This document shows positions 1-10,448 of a stretch of DNA of 64,000 bases, piece after piece (the first letter of the stretch is position 1; each line of letters starts with the position of its first letter). The notes beneath the pieces were generated by a model. The model had not been told where the DNA came from and made no database searches. It was given only the letters and a program-made list of their open reading frames with translations. Made by a program: the position numbers and the translations under genes. Origin of the DNA: Clostridia bacterium (GTDB taxonomy: Bacteria; Bacillota; Clostridia; Lachnospirales; Lachnospiraceae); contig CAJTAT010000002.1 of the NCBI GenBank assembly GCA_910574475.1, positions 318,079 to 382,078 of the forward strand. The letters are read 5' to 3'.

Positions 1-1570
1 GAATTCGGTCCGCATCACGCCTTTGGATTGTTAGACGGATTTGCCTATCTAACTCCTACTTCGCTTACACCGGCTTTTCCATTTCCGGCTTACACTCTCC
101 ACACGTGTCCCCACAGTTCTGTTATAAAATAGTACAGGAATCTCAACCTGTTGTCCATCGACTACGTCTTTCGACCTCGCCTTAGGCCCCGACTTACCCA
201 GGGCAGATCAGCTTTACCCTGGAAACCTTAGATATTCGGCCGGAAGGATTCTCACCTTCCTCTCGCTACTCATTCCGGCATTCTCTCTCCTTAAAAATCC
301 ACAGCTCCTTTCGGTACTGCTTCTTCTCTTTAAGGATGCTCCTCTACCAATTGATTTCTCAATTCCTAAGCTTCGGTGTCGTGTTTTAGCCCCGGACATT
401 TTCGGCGCAGGACCTCTCGACCAGTGAGCTATTACGCACTCTTTTAATGTATGGCTGCTTCTAAGCCAACATCCTGGTTGTCTTTGAAATCCCACATCCT
501 TTTCCACTTAACACGTACTTTGGGACCTTAGCTGTAGGTCTGGGCTCTTTCCCTTTCGACTACCCAACTTATCTCGTGCAGTCTGACTCCCGTTCATCAT
601 CTCTTTGGCATTCGGAGTTTGATATTCTTCGGTAAGCTTTGACGCCCCCTAGGAAATTCAGTGCTCTACCTCCAAGAGACTAAAACGAGGCTAGCCCTAA
701 AGCTATTTCGAGGAGAACCAGCTATCTCCGGGTTCGATTGGAATTTCTCCCCTACCCACACCTCATCGCCACCCTTTTCAACGGATGTGCGTTCGGACCT
801 CCATTGCCTTTTACGGCAACTTCATCCTGGACATGGGTAGATCACCCGGTTTCGGGTCTACGGTAACAGACTTTGGCCCTGTTAAGACTTGGTTTCCCTT
901 CGGCTCCACACCTTAAGTGCTTAACCTTGCCTGTCTCCGTAACTCGCCGGACCGTTCTACAAAAAGTACGCGGTTCCACGTTCTATCGTGGTTCCACAGC
1001 TTGTAAACACAGGGTTTCAGGTTCTCTTTCACTCCCCTCCCGGGGTCCTTTTCACCTTTCCTTCACAGTACTATGCGCTATCGGTCACTAAGGAGTATTT
1101 AGCCTTGGGAGGTGGTCCTCCCTACTTCCCACAAGGTTCCTCGTGTCTCGTGGTACTTTGGATCCCGCTCGCTCTCTTTCGATTTCATGTACGGGGCTTT
1201 CACCCTCTCTGGCTGGCTTTCCCAAAACCATTCTACTATCGTCTGAGTCACTTCTTGCGGTCCTTAACCCCAGTATGCTCGCATACTGGTTTGGGCTCCT
1301 TCCATTTCGCTCGCCGCTACTTTGGAAATCGATGTTTCTTTCTTTTCCTCCGGGTACTTAGATGTTTCAGTTCCCCGGGTTCCCCTCCATACGTTATGGA
1401 TTCGCGTATGGATAACTGAGGTTCTCTCAGTTGGGTTTCCCCATTCAGATATCTCCGGCTCTTTGGATATTTGCTCCTCCCCGAAGCTTTTCGCAGCTTA
1501 TCACGTCTTTCATCGGCTCTTAGTGCCTAGGCATCCACCCTGCGCTCTTTCTCGCTTGACCTCTTCTCAT
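1..1570 (-). rRNA. 23S ribosomal RNA, 5' portion
   Basis: The reverse complement reads as the 5' half of bacterial 23S rRNA. The 5' end lies near 1562-1575, where the complement of the conserved start region (ggcatccaccctgcgc) is seen. The gene runs off the left edge, so only about 1.57 kb of roughly 2.9 kb is present. The 299-base spacer up to the 5S gene (1571-1869) is AT-rich and I see no tRNA in it. The reading frames that cross this region are incidental. Confidence 0.96.
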
Positions 1571-1869
1571 ACCTAGCGTTGTATGAGCGGTCATAGGTTT
1601 GTTTTTCTTTAAAATATTTCTATTTCTTGAGGTTTTCTTCCTCTTTGAGTGATTATTCTCTTGATATCTCTATCCTTTGAATAACCTCCTCGGATGTCTT
1701 TTCGGTTTGTTTAGTATACAGTTTTCAAGGTACAAGGTAACTGATGTTTTAATCAGTCATTAGAAATCTTAAATTCTAACGGCAGAAACCTATTTCTTCT
1801 TCTTTTAAAATCTCTAATCACTGGTTAATACCAGTTATATGAAAACTCTTACGAGTTGTTTTTAAGTGT

Positions 1870-1987
1870 TCTGGCAGCCACCTACTCTCCCATACCGTCT
1901 CCAGTATAGTACCATCGGCCGCTTAGGTCTTAACCTTCGTGTTCGGGATGGGTACGGGTGTTCCCCCTAAACGCATCGCCACCAGAG
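1870..1987 (-). rRNA. 5S ribosomal RNA
   Basis: The complement of the conserved 5S core (gtaccatcggc, cttaggtcttaacc, gttcgggatggg) is present over about 117 bases. It sits between the 16S and 23S genes instead of after the 23S gene. The spacer between it and the 16S 3' end (1988-2167) contains no recognisable tRNA. Confidence 0.94.
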
Positions 1988-2164
1988 GTTTTGAGTACTT
2001 GATGAGGTCCTTTCGAATCTACTACGAAAGCCGTTCGCTACAACTTAATGATGGCAAGCCCCTCTCGGCACAGCCTGAATTTAGTGCACTTGAACTTCCT
2101 CTTCTTTCTTCCTGGGTTTGCAAACCCTCATAACTAAACAGTGCTTAACTCTCTACTTCTTCCC

Positions 2165-3703
<1,539 letters not shown>

Positions 3704-3867
3704 AAGTGTTTGTCTGGTCAGAATAACTACTAGCTATTCTTCCCGTTCTTACTGTTTTTGGTCGCTTATTTCTAAGACGTTCTTTGTTTCTCTTCTTGAA
3801 TTTTCAAGGTTTCTCACTGTTTAGTTATCAAGGTTCCCTCGCTGCCCTCTCTTGCGACAGCTTCTAT

Positions 3868-3896
3868 AGATTACCACGACTTTTTCTTCCTGTCAA
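3868..3896 (-). promoter_or_regulatory. rRNA operon promoter (sigma-A type)
   Basis: On the minus strand a perfect -35 TTGACA (3891-3896) is followed by a 17-base spacer and a -10 TAATCT (3868-3873). It lies about 165 bases upstream of the 16S 5' end, as expected for an rRNA leader. The rest of the 3704-4025 gap is leader sequence plus the inverted repeat listed next. Confidence 0.75.
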
Positions 3897-3968
3897 CACC
3901 TTTTTTGAAAAAATTTTCCTTATCTTTTATTTTAGAATTTCGTCTTAATTACTTCAAGGCTTCAGCTA

Positions 3969-4012
3969 CCCTCAGTGAACAAAGGAATACACATCCCTTT
4001 GTTCACTGAGGG
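3969..4012 (-). terminator. 17-bp perfect inverted repeat after cvpA
   Basis: The arms 3969-3985 and 3996-4012 are perfectly complementary with a 10-base loop. It lies just downstream of the cvpA stop, so it probably ends that transcript before the rRNA promoter. No strong T-tract follows on the minus strand, so the mechanism is uncertain. Confidence 0.6.
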
Positions 4013-4025
4013 TATAATTAAAGTA

Positions 4026-4601
4026 TTAAATTTTCAAAAGGTGAAGCAGCCAATTGTTCCGATAAATCCATGACAGCACTTCGCTGTCTGCAATCATCAG
4101 GAGCAGATTTCCACCCGTCTTGGTAGCAGAAAAGATGGTAACAACCAGAAAAAAAATCCAAACAATCAAAATCCCTTCTGCCAATCCCAGAAGCAGACCA
4201 GCCAATCGGTTGATGCCATTCAGCACGGGAAGCCTCGCTACGATCCCCAGGGAGAACGCAATCCCTTGCACCAGAATACCTACCATCATCAGAGAAATGA
4301 GGAAGCCAATCCCTTGCAAAAGTATTTCTGCCAGATAGCCGCTTACAGCCTCTCCAAGACCAATGATCTCCAAAGTTTCAAATACATCAACTTTACTGGA
4401 AGCAATTCCTCTTTGCAATACAGCGTAAAGAGGCGTATGTTTTTGTAGAAGTTTCGCAATATACGGTGATGCAACTGACGTAATTGTTAATGTCAAAATC
4501 AGGCTTATAATCCCAACTGATTTTTTAATAAACCCTCTTCGATGTCCGTCCCACGCTGCTAAAAGCAGAAATATCAAAACAGCAGGCAATAACCAGTTCA
4601 T
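4026..4601 (-). CDS. CvpA family membrane protein
   Basis: This 191-residue, very hydrophobic protein has the CvpA / colicin V production layout. It shows four membrane segments (about residues 3-20, 28-47, 90-112 and 135-160), with a short basic loop after the first (DGHRRGFIKKS). CvpA proteins sit in the inner membrane and have been linked to colicin V secretion and envelope stability, but their biochemical role is unclear. The ATG is preceded by AGGAGAA. It lies 43 bases after the DUF5711-like gene on the same strand, so the two are probably co-transcribed, and a strong inverted repeat follows. Confidence 0.8.
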   Translation of the reverse strand: MNWLLPAVLIFLLLAAWDGHRRGFIKKSVGIISLILTLTITSVASPYIAKLLQKHTPLYAVLQRGIASSKVDVFETLEIIGLGEAVSGYLAEILLQGIGFLISLMMVGILVQGIAFSLGIVARLPVLNGINRLAGLLLGLAEGILIVWIFFLVVTIFSATKTGGNLLLMIADSEVLSWIYRNNWLLHLLKI

Positions 4602-4644
4602 ATTCTTATGTTCTCCTAATTAAAAGTTCCGCTTTGGGCCTTCC

Positions 4645-5844
4645 CTATTTCAGTTTAATCTCTTCTGTCCTATCAGAAAAAACAAGGATATATCTTCGGA
4701 GCCCGGAGCCCTTATAAATATTGGCCAGGGTCCCATCAAAAGTACCTGTATATCTTAATATCCCCTGTTTGCTGTAAATCTCACATTCGTTATCACTGTA
4801 CAAGATCAAGTTTTCACCAGACATTTTTATCTGGCTATAGGTTAGATTTGTCCCCTGGGTCAGAGTTTGATTGCCGTTTGTATCAAAAAGGCGCACTTCG
4901 TATTTTTGACTGTCTTTTCCTGCTCCCTCCACTACAATTCCTACTGTTTTTTCTCCGAAAAAGAGGCTGCGAATCTCAGTCTCTATCTCTGCAATCGCCT
5001 TTTCCTCAGGAATCTCTTTTCCTTCATAATAGATAATGCTCTGGTCTGATACAGCCACACATGTATTGTCACCCAAATATTTGATTCGGGGAATTATGGT
5101 ATCCTCATATACTTTGGATGCCACAATCTTGTCCACAAAGTTACCGCCAATTGGGCCAAAATTATAAAATACGATACAAGAGCTGGCCGTTTTGCTTAAA
5201 ACCTGTAGATAAGAGACTGCCAATTTCGCTCCATCCGGGGAAATGCTGATGGAAAGAGGCTGTCCCGTCTCTTCCAACCGACATTGCGCCTCTGTCAGAT
5301 TTGTTCCCTCATTATCATAGAGAGAAATCCATGCAGCATCGCTGCCGTTCAGCAACAAGGCAACGACTCCCTGAGAAGAAATACTGACCTGTTGTATAGG
5401 AAGCAAAGTGGTGATCTGCGTCTGAAATCCCTGTTCATTGAATACATAGACTTCATTTCCCTGCTGATCTGCTACCACAATAGAGCCCTGACAGATATCT
5501 ATAATAGGCGTCTGCATACTGTAAGTTTGGCTCCACAGTGCTTCATTCTTAAAATTTACACAGGAAATACCATCTCTGCTGTATTTTAACATCTTGTTAT
5601 TGTATTCCACATATTGAGTATTCAAAACATCGTTCCGTTCCACAGCCGAGATAGTTTCATATCCAAGGTAGGTTTTGTTCCAGGCATATATCCCAATTCC
5701 CAATATAATTCCAAGCACAACAACCGCGCATATGAGAATTTTCATTCCCCTACCTGCGCGGTGCCGAAATAATTTTAATTTATAATCCTTCATGTCCTGA
5801 GCTTCATGCTCTGGTGTTTTGAAAAGTGGAGTAATCTTTGCCAT
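4645..5844 (-). CDS. Membrane-anchored beta-propeller-like protein (DUF5711 type)
   Basis: The protein is 399 residues. A basic cytoplasmic segment is followed by one membrane helix (about 34-54), then a long extracytoplasmic part with repeated short beta-rich units resembling WD40 or PQQ propeller blades. This is the layout of the DUF5711 family common in Lachnospiraceae; its function is not known. The ATG follows an AAAGGA site. Neighbours are cvpA downstream and the LysM/MPN-like protein upstream, all on the same strand, which suggests an envelope-related group. No catalytic motif is visible. The family call rests on my recognition of the pattern and not on a search. Confidence 0.65.
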   Translation of the reverse strand: MAKITPLFKTPEHEAQDMKDYKLKLFRHRAGRGMKILICAVVVLGIILGIGIYAWNKTYLGYETISAVERNDVLNTQYVEYNNKMLKYSRDGISCVNFKNEALWSQTYSMQTPIIDICQGSIVVADQQGNEVYVFNEQGFQTQITTLLPIQQVSISSQGVVALLLNGSDAAWISLYDNEGTNLTEAQCRLEETGQPLSISISPDGAKLAVSYLQVLSKTASSCIVFYNFGPIGGNFVDKIVASKVYEDTIIPRIKYLGDNTCVAVSDQSIIYYEGKEIPEEKAIAEIETEIRSLFFGEKTVGIVVEGAGKDSQKYEVRLFDTNGNQTLTQGTNLTYSQIKMSGENLILYSDNECEIYSKQGILRYTGTFDGTLANIYKGSGLRRYILVFSDRTEEIKLK

Positions 5845-5903
5845 TTATTTATCCTTTGAATTCTTTTTTATTACTTACACCCACTTAGTATACCACCCTT
5901 TCA

Positions 5904-7154
5904 TTATGGAAGCAAAAGTTTTTGTCCTACAAGAATGTGATCGCTGTTTTTGATTCCGTTTAGTTGACAAATATCGTCAATTTTATCAGCATTTCCATAT
6001 ATTTTCATACTGATTTTAAGAAGCGTATCTCCCTTGCGAACCGTATACTTTTCCTGAATACTTTCTACACTCTGACTGATTGCCTCTATACCTTCTTCCG
6101 GCGCCTGTTCCTCTGGTGCATCTTCTGGCTCTTCCGACGGAGTTTCAGGCTCTACCGCCTGCTCTTCTGATGTTTCCGGCTCTTGTGAATCCTGTGGCTC
6201 TTCTGAAACTTCTGGTTCTTCGGATTCTTGTGGCTCTTCTGTCTGAACATTGGCATTTTCAGCTTCTACTGCATCCACCAATTCCTGGCTCTCTCCCTCT
6301 TTCGCCAGCATTTCTACTGTTTGTCCCTCCTGTCTCTCTAAAGATTCTGAGATTTCAGACAAGGTAGTCTCCAATCCCTCCATTTTTTCGTAATTGTTGA
6401 TCAATGTAATCCCAATTACCAGAACTACCATTACAAGAAATGTGCTGGCCATATACAGAAACGTCATGACTCGCTTTTGTCCAGATACTTCTTTTTTCTC
6501 CTGTACAACTGTGCGGAAATTTCTCACCGCCCGATCATCAAAATCCTCCTTGTCGTCTACGCTATCCCCATCCCCATTTTCCACCATATACCGCTGCATT
6601 GCTTCATTTTGCTCATAAAATATGTAATACCCTTTTTGGCGGGTCAGCCTTCCATTTTCATAAGCAAAGAAGTCTTCTTCACCCTCCAGTGGTTCCTCAA
6701 TCATCAGAACCTTATCAATGCCTCCAAAATAATTGATATGAGTTTTCAATAATCGTGAGTTTAGCTCCATAGGGTATCCTGGCATGGAAAGAAACCATCC
6801 AAGTATGTCCTGATCTGCAAAATATTCTTTGATTGTCTCATAAATTTTTGCCCATATATCATCTGTAAAGGGGATCCCGTCTTTGGAGCCCTCAATACCT
6901 TTTAAAGCTATAGCGCTTTTAATAAACAGATAAGGAATCCCATCCATTCTTTCTGACTTTCCCAGCAGAATAGCCCCACGACTGTTTAAAATAGTCTCCT
7001 TCGCAAATCGCCTTAAATAAGTCATCACATAATCTTCTATGTAAATCTTTCGATTTTCTTCTGGCTCTCCAATTTGTCGAACATTTTTCGGCAAATTTAA
7101 CTTCCGCTCCAATCCACCTTCTTTGGGATTCTCTTTATAAACGATTTCAATCAT
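5904..7154 (-). CDS. LysM protein with degenerate JAMM/MPN-like N-terminal domain
   Basis: The ATG at 7154 is preceded by GAGGTGG, which favours it over a GTG three codons upstream, giving 416 residues. Residues about 35-170 resemble an MPN/JAMM fold: the segment LGWFLSMPGYPMELNS aligns with the JAMM pattern GWYHSHPG...S..D, but both metal-binding histidines are replaced (Leu, Met), so a peptidase activity is unlikely. One membrane helix follows (about 230-250), then a Glu/Pro/Ser-rich linker (about 290-365), and a C-terminal LysM domain (about 370-416: YTVRKGDTLLKIS...GQKLLLP) that would bind peptidoglycan. The protein thus appears to span from cytoplasm to wall. A possible Spo0A site lies upstream. 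Confidence 0.75.
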   Translation of the reverse strand: MIEIVYKENPKEGGLERKLNLPKNVRQIGEPEENRKIYIEDYVMTYLRRFAKETILNSRGAILLGKSERMDGIPYLFIKSAIALKGIEGSKDGIPFTDDIWAKIYETIKEYFADQDILGWFLSMPGYPMELNSRLLKTHINYFGGIDKVLMIEEPLEGEEDFFAYENGRLTRQKGYYIFYEQNEAMQRYMVENGDGDSVDDKEDFDDRAVRNFRTVVQEKKEVSGQKRVMTFLYMASTFLVMVVLVIGITLINNYEKMEGLETTLSEISESLERQEGQTVEMLAKEGESQELVDAVEAENANVQTEEPQESEEPEVSEEPQDSQEPETSEEQAVEPETPSEEPEDAPEEQAPEEGIEAISQSVESIQEKYTVRKGDTLLKISMKIYGNADKIDDICQLNGIKNSDHILVGQKLLLP

Positions 7155-7274
7155 ATTATCCACCTCGTTCGCCCATGTTATTTATCTTTTAAGCTCGTCC
7201 ATTCCCCTTTGGACAGAAAGGGGCATCCTTGAAGTGGATAGTAACACATCTTTTATGCAGAACTTATCGTTTTG

Positions 7275-7303
7275 TGTCGAAGAAGATATATATTTTTTCG
7301 ACA
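7275..7303 (-). promoter_or_regulatory. Possible inverted pair of Spo0A boxes
   Basis: TGTCGAA at 7275-7281 and its inverse TTCGACA at 7297-7303 both match the TGNCGAA core of the Spo0A box. They lie about 120 bases upstream of the LysM protein start. Two exact cores in inverted orientation within 29 bases are suggestive, but the site is also a simple hairpin. Confidence 0.4.
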
Positions 7304-7356
7304 TTTTATATGACAAATAGTTATTTGCTATATCCTCCTCTCATCGGCATACGCAT

Positions 7357-7401
7357 AAAAGGGGCAGCCGGAAAATATAATATTTCCCGACTACCCCTTT
7401 T
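7357..7401 (-). terminator. Intrinsic terminator of the first transketolase pair
   Basis: On the minus strand a 22-bp stem (with G-U pairs) starting AAAAGGGG and ending CCCCTTTT lies 28 bases after the transketolase stop codon. The T-run is part of the stem. Confidence 0.8.
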
Positions 7402-7428
7402 TCATCAACTTCTTTCAGAGAAGTAATA

Positions 7429-8370
7429 TTATTTTACCCAGTCTTTGATCTGCTCATAGACGCCAGCTCCATCCAGCTTGTATTTCTCAAGCAGCTTTAC
7501 AGCTGGGCCAGACTCTGCATAAGTATCATATACACCAATCTTCTTTACTGGTGTAGGAAGGTTTTCGCTCAGAACATCGCAAACTGCGCTGCCCAAACCG
7601 CCGATAATGGAATGCTCTTCCACAGTCACTACTTTGCCTGTCTTCTTTGCAGAAGCCAAAATCAATTCCTCATCCAGAGGCTTGATGGTATGGATATTGA
7701 TAACTTCTGCAGACACACCCTCTGCTGCCAGCTTTTCAGCAGCTTCCAATGCACTGTTTACACAAAGGCCAGTAGCTACGATGGTCAGGTCTTTGCCCTC
7801 TCTCAGAAGAATTCCCTTACCAATCTCAAACTTGTAAGTAGCTTCATCGTTGAATACAGGAACAGCCAGTCTTCCAAAGCGGAGATATACAGGTCCCACA
7901 TATTCAGCGGCTGCCATTACAGCTGCTCTTGCTTCTACATCGTCTGCCGGATTGATAATCACCATACCAGGAATCGTGCGCATCAGGGCAATGTCCTCGT
8001 TACACTGATGAGTGGCTCCGTCCTCGCCTACAGAAATACCTGCATGAGTCGCCCCAATTTTCACATTCAAATGGGGATATCCCACAGCATTGCGCACCTG
8101 CTCGTAAGCACGTCCTGCTGCAAACATAGCAAAGGAGCTACAGAATGGAATTCTTCCAGTCGTAGCTATACCTGCTGCAATACTTACCATGTTACACTCT
8201 GCAATACCACAGTCAAAGAATCTATCTGGAAACGCCTTCTTGAATACGCCTGTCTTGGTTGCACCTGCCAGGTCAGCATCTAATACCAGCACATTGGGGT
8301 TCTTTTCGCCAAGCTCTTTTAATGCGTTGCCGTAACTATCTCTCGTTGCGATCTTCTTTACTTCTGACAT
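7429..8370 (-). CDS. Transketolase, C-terminal subunit (pair 1)
   Basis: This 313-residue protein carries the pyrimidine-binding and C-terminal domains of a split transketolase. The catalytic glutamate that activates thiamine diphosphate lies in CGIAECNM, and the canonical donor-binding loop (ATHAGISVGEDGATHQ) is present. With its partner it should transfer two-carbon units between sugar phosphates (pentose phosphate pathway). The start overlaps the end of the N-terminal subunit gene by 13 bases, implying translational coupling. Of the three pairs in this window, this one keeps the most canonical substrate loops and is the best candidate for the housekeeping enzyme. Confidence 0.93.
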   Translation of the reverse strand: MSEVKKIATRDSYGNALKELGEKNPNVLVLDADLAGATKTGVFKKAFPDRFFDCGIAECNMVSIAAGIATTGRIPFCSSFAMFAAGRAYEQVRNAVGYPHLNVKIGATHAGISVGEDGATHQCNEDIALMRTIPGMVIINPADDVEARAAVMAAAEYVGPVYLRFGRLAVPVFNDEATYKFEIGKGILLREGKDLTIVATGLCVNSALEAAEKLAAEGVSAEVINIHTIKPLDEELILASAKKTGKVVTVEEHSIIGGLGSAVCDVLSENLPTPVKKIGVYDTYAESGPAVKLLEKYKLDGAGVYEQIKDWVK

Positions 8371-9194
8371 AATGCTTCACCTGCCTTCTCTAAATCTGCC
8401 ATTGCAATTGCATACTGCTCATCGTTTGGAGCAGAACCATGCCAGGACGCATTATTCTCCATAAAAGATACGCCCTTGCCCTTTACTGTCTTCATAACGA
8501 TAACCGTTGGCTGTCCCTTCACTGTCTTCGCCTCATCAAAGGCTGCTCTGAGCTGATCGAAATCATGTCCGTCTACATTGATTACATGGAAGCCAAATGC
8601 TTTGAATTTCTCATCGATCGGATAGGGAGAGTTTACTTCCTCAATCGTTCCGTCAATCTGCAGGTTGTTGTTATCCACAATCACACACAGATTGTCCAGC
8701 TTCTTTGCACTTGCGAACATAGAAGCTTCCCATACTTGTCCTTCCTGGAGTTCGCCGTCGCCCAGAAGAGTGTATACACGATAGCTGTCACCAAACACTT
8801 TTCCTGAAAGAGCCATACCTACAGCAGCGGAAATTCCCTGTCCCAGAGAACCGCTTGACATATCAAGTCCTGGTGTGTGCTGCATACATGGATGTCCCTG
8901 TAAATGAGAGCCAATACTGCGAAGCTTTGTCAGCTCTTCTTTTGGGAAAAATCCCCGCTCTGCCAGAGCCGCATACAGACCTGGTGCTGTGTGGCCTTTT
9001 GAGAGAACAAAGCGATCTCTGTCTGCCTTCTTTGGATCCTTAGGATCAATATTCAGCTCTTCAAAGTACAGATATGTAAATACCTCTGCTGCTGATAAAG
9101 AGCCGCCTGGATGCCCGGACTTTGCACTGTGAACAGCGGTAACGATGCTCTTGCGGACTTCGTTGGCCGTTTTCTGAAGTTCTAACGTTGTCAT
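8358..9194 (-). CDS. Transketolase, N-terminal subunit (pair 1)
   Basis: This 278-residue protein is the thiamine-diphosphate-binding half of a split transketolase. It shows KSGHPGGSLS (catalytic His), SKGHTAPGLYA, GSLGQG, the GDGELQEG diphosphate/Mg motif and the asparagine in IVDNNNLQIDG. The substrate-binding stretch QGHPCMQHTPG is canonical. The start is supported by AAGGTGGG seven bases upstream, and a sigma-A promoter lies at 9242-9270, so the pair is a two-gene transcription unit ended by the hairpin at 7357-7401. Confidence 0.94.
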   Translation of the reverse strand: MTTLELQKTANEVRKSIVTAVHSAKSGHPGGSLSAAEVFTYLYFEELNIDPKDPKKADRDRFVLSKGHTAPGLYAALAERGFFPKEELTKLRSIGSHLQGHPCMQHTPGLDMSSGSLGQGISAAVGMALSGKVFGDSYRVYTLLGDGELQEGQVWEASMFASAKKLDNLCVIVDNNNLQIDGTIEEVNSPYPIDEKFKAFGFHVINVDGHDFDQLRAAFDEAKTVKGQPTVIVMKTVKGKGVSFMENNASWHGSAPNDEQYAIAMADLEKAGEALCQK

Positions 9195-9241
9195 TTTTGT
9201 CCCACCTTTATTATATATTTTCTATAAAAATTACTTCTTAT

Positions 9242-9270
9242 AGTATACCCAGATACTTACATTAGGTCAA
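9242..9270 (-). promoter_or_regulatory. Promoter of transketolase pair 1
   Basis: On the minus strand TTGACC (9265-9270), a 17-base spacer and TATACT (9242-9247) form a near-consensus sigma-A promoter about 50 bases before the start codon. Confidence 0.75.
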
Positions 9271-9336
9271 GTCCTTTGTGGAAGGCAGGGAATCAATTTA
9301 CTTCGAAGATGGGATGCAGTTCAGAAAAGGAGGCCC

Positions 9337-10422
9337 TCAGCGAAGCAAAACTACTTTGATCGCTTTTCCTTTTAGGGAGTCCTCAAAGGCGGTCTCCAGT
9401 TCCTTAAAATCGTAGAACTTCATAATCCGATCTACAGGAAAGCGCCCTTGGAAGTAGTAGGCGATCATTTGTGGAATGAATATTTTGGGGTTAGAATTAC
9501 CCTCTGTCACGCCAATGATACTTTTGGCGCCGAGATCCGTGCCTGTATTTAAGGTAATACAGGTGGGGCCCGCTGTCACCAGCTTTCCAGTATAATGTAA
9601 AGAATGGAGGGCATTCATAATCATATTTGCATTTCCGCTGGTATCAATGCAATAATCTGCACCAGCTCCTGTAATTGTTTGTATCGCTCCTGGTATATCT
9701 TCCTCTTCTTTCCGATTAATAATATGAGTGGCTCCCAGTTCCAGTGCCAGCTTCAAACTTTCAGAATTGCCTCCAACCGCAATGATGTTCACACAGCCAG
9801 CAATTCTTGCTGCCATAATAGCGCTCATGCCGACTGCACCGCATCCGAATACGGCAAGGGACTCTCCAACCTCTGGCTTCAAGCTGTTTAATACAATGCC
9901 TGCACCTGTCTGGATCCCACATCCAAGAGGCCCTGCCATTTTTATAGGAAATTCTTTTGGAATCTTAACTAAGCTGTTCTCATGAACCAGTGCGTGTTGT
10001 GCAAAGGAAGATTGTGCAAAAAATGAGCTGAGCGCCTTTCCTCTGCGGTATATCTTTTTCGTGCCATCCCAGGATGCTCCCCCAAAGTTGATCGGAACCA
10101 TCTCCTGGCAGGCATAGGTTTTCCCTTTTCTGCAAGGCAAGCATTTTCCACAATAGCCATAGCTCATAGCCACCTGATCTCCCACCGAAAACTCTTCCAC
10201 TAAAGCGCCTGTTTTTACAACGATTCCAGCGCCTTCATGCCCCAGAACACCAGGGAAAGGAAAGGGAATAAGCCCATTTCTTGCAGATGCGTCTGTATGG
10301 CAGATTCCCACTGCTTTAATTTCTACCAGAACTTCATTGGGCCCAGGCTCACAAAGTTCAATATCTTCCAGAACAAAGGGTGCATTTAAAGCATCCAATG
10401 TATATCCTCTCGTCATTATCAT
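9337..10422 (-). CDS. Zinc-dependent alcohol dehydrogenase (aryl-alcohol dehydrogenase-like)
   Basis: This 361-residue medium-chain dehydrogenase shows the catalytic zinc ligands (GICHTDASARNG, GHEGAGIV), the structural-zinc cysteines (YGYCGKCLPCRKGKTYAC) and a Rossmann segment (VFGCGAVGMSAIMAARIAGC). The overall pattern is closest to NAD-dependent aryl- or benzyl-alcohol dehydrogenases. It is the last gene of a five-gene minus-strand run (VOC, SDR, GPH transporter, SDR, ADH), 26 bases after the upstream SDR, so it probably oxidises or reduces an alcohol intermediate of that cluster. The substrate cannot be read from the sequence. An upstream GGAG supports the start. Confidence 0.88.
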   Translation of the reverse strand: MIMTRGYTLDALNAPFVLEDIELCEPGPNEVLVEIKAVGICHTDASARNGLIPFPFPGVLGHEGAGIVVKTGALVEEFSVGDQVAMSYGYCGKCLPCRKGKTYACQEMVPINFGGASWDGTKKIYRRGKALSSFFAQSSFAQHALVHENSLVKIPKEFPIKMAGPLGCGIQTGAGIVLNSLKPEVGESLAVFGCGAVGMSAIMAARIAGCVNIIAVGGNSESLKLALELGATHIINRKEEEDIPGAIQTITGAGADYCIDTSGNANMIMNALHSLHYTGKLVTAGPTCITLNTGTDLGAKSIIGVTEGNSNPKIFIPQMIAYYFQGRFPVDRIMKFYDFKELETAFEDSLKGKAIKVVLLR

Positions 10423-10448
10423 AGGAATTCATCTCCAAATTTTTCAAA

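Noticed and set aside
7612..8283. A long reading frame (223 residues) on the plus strand
   Set aside because: It is antisense to the transketolase C-terminal subunit gene with no ribosome site or family features.
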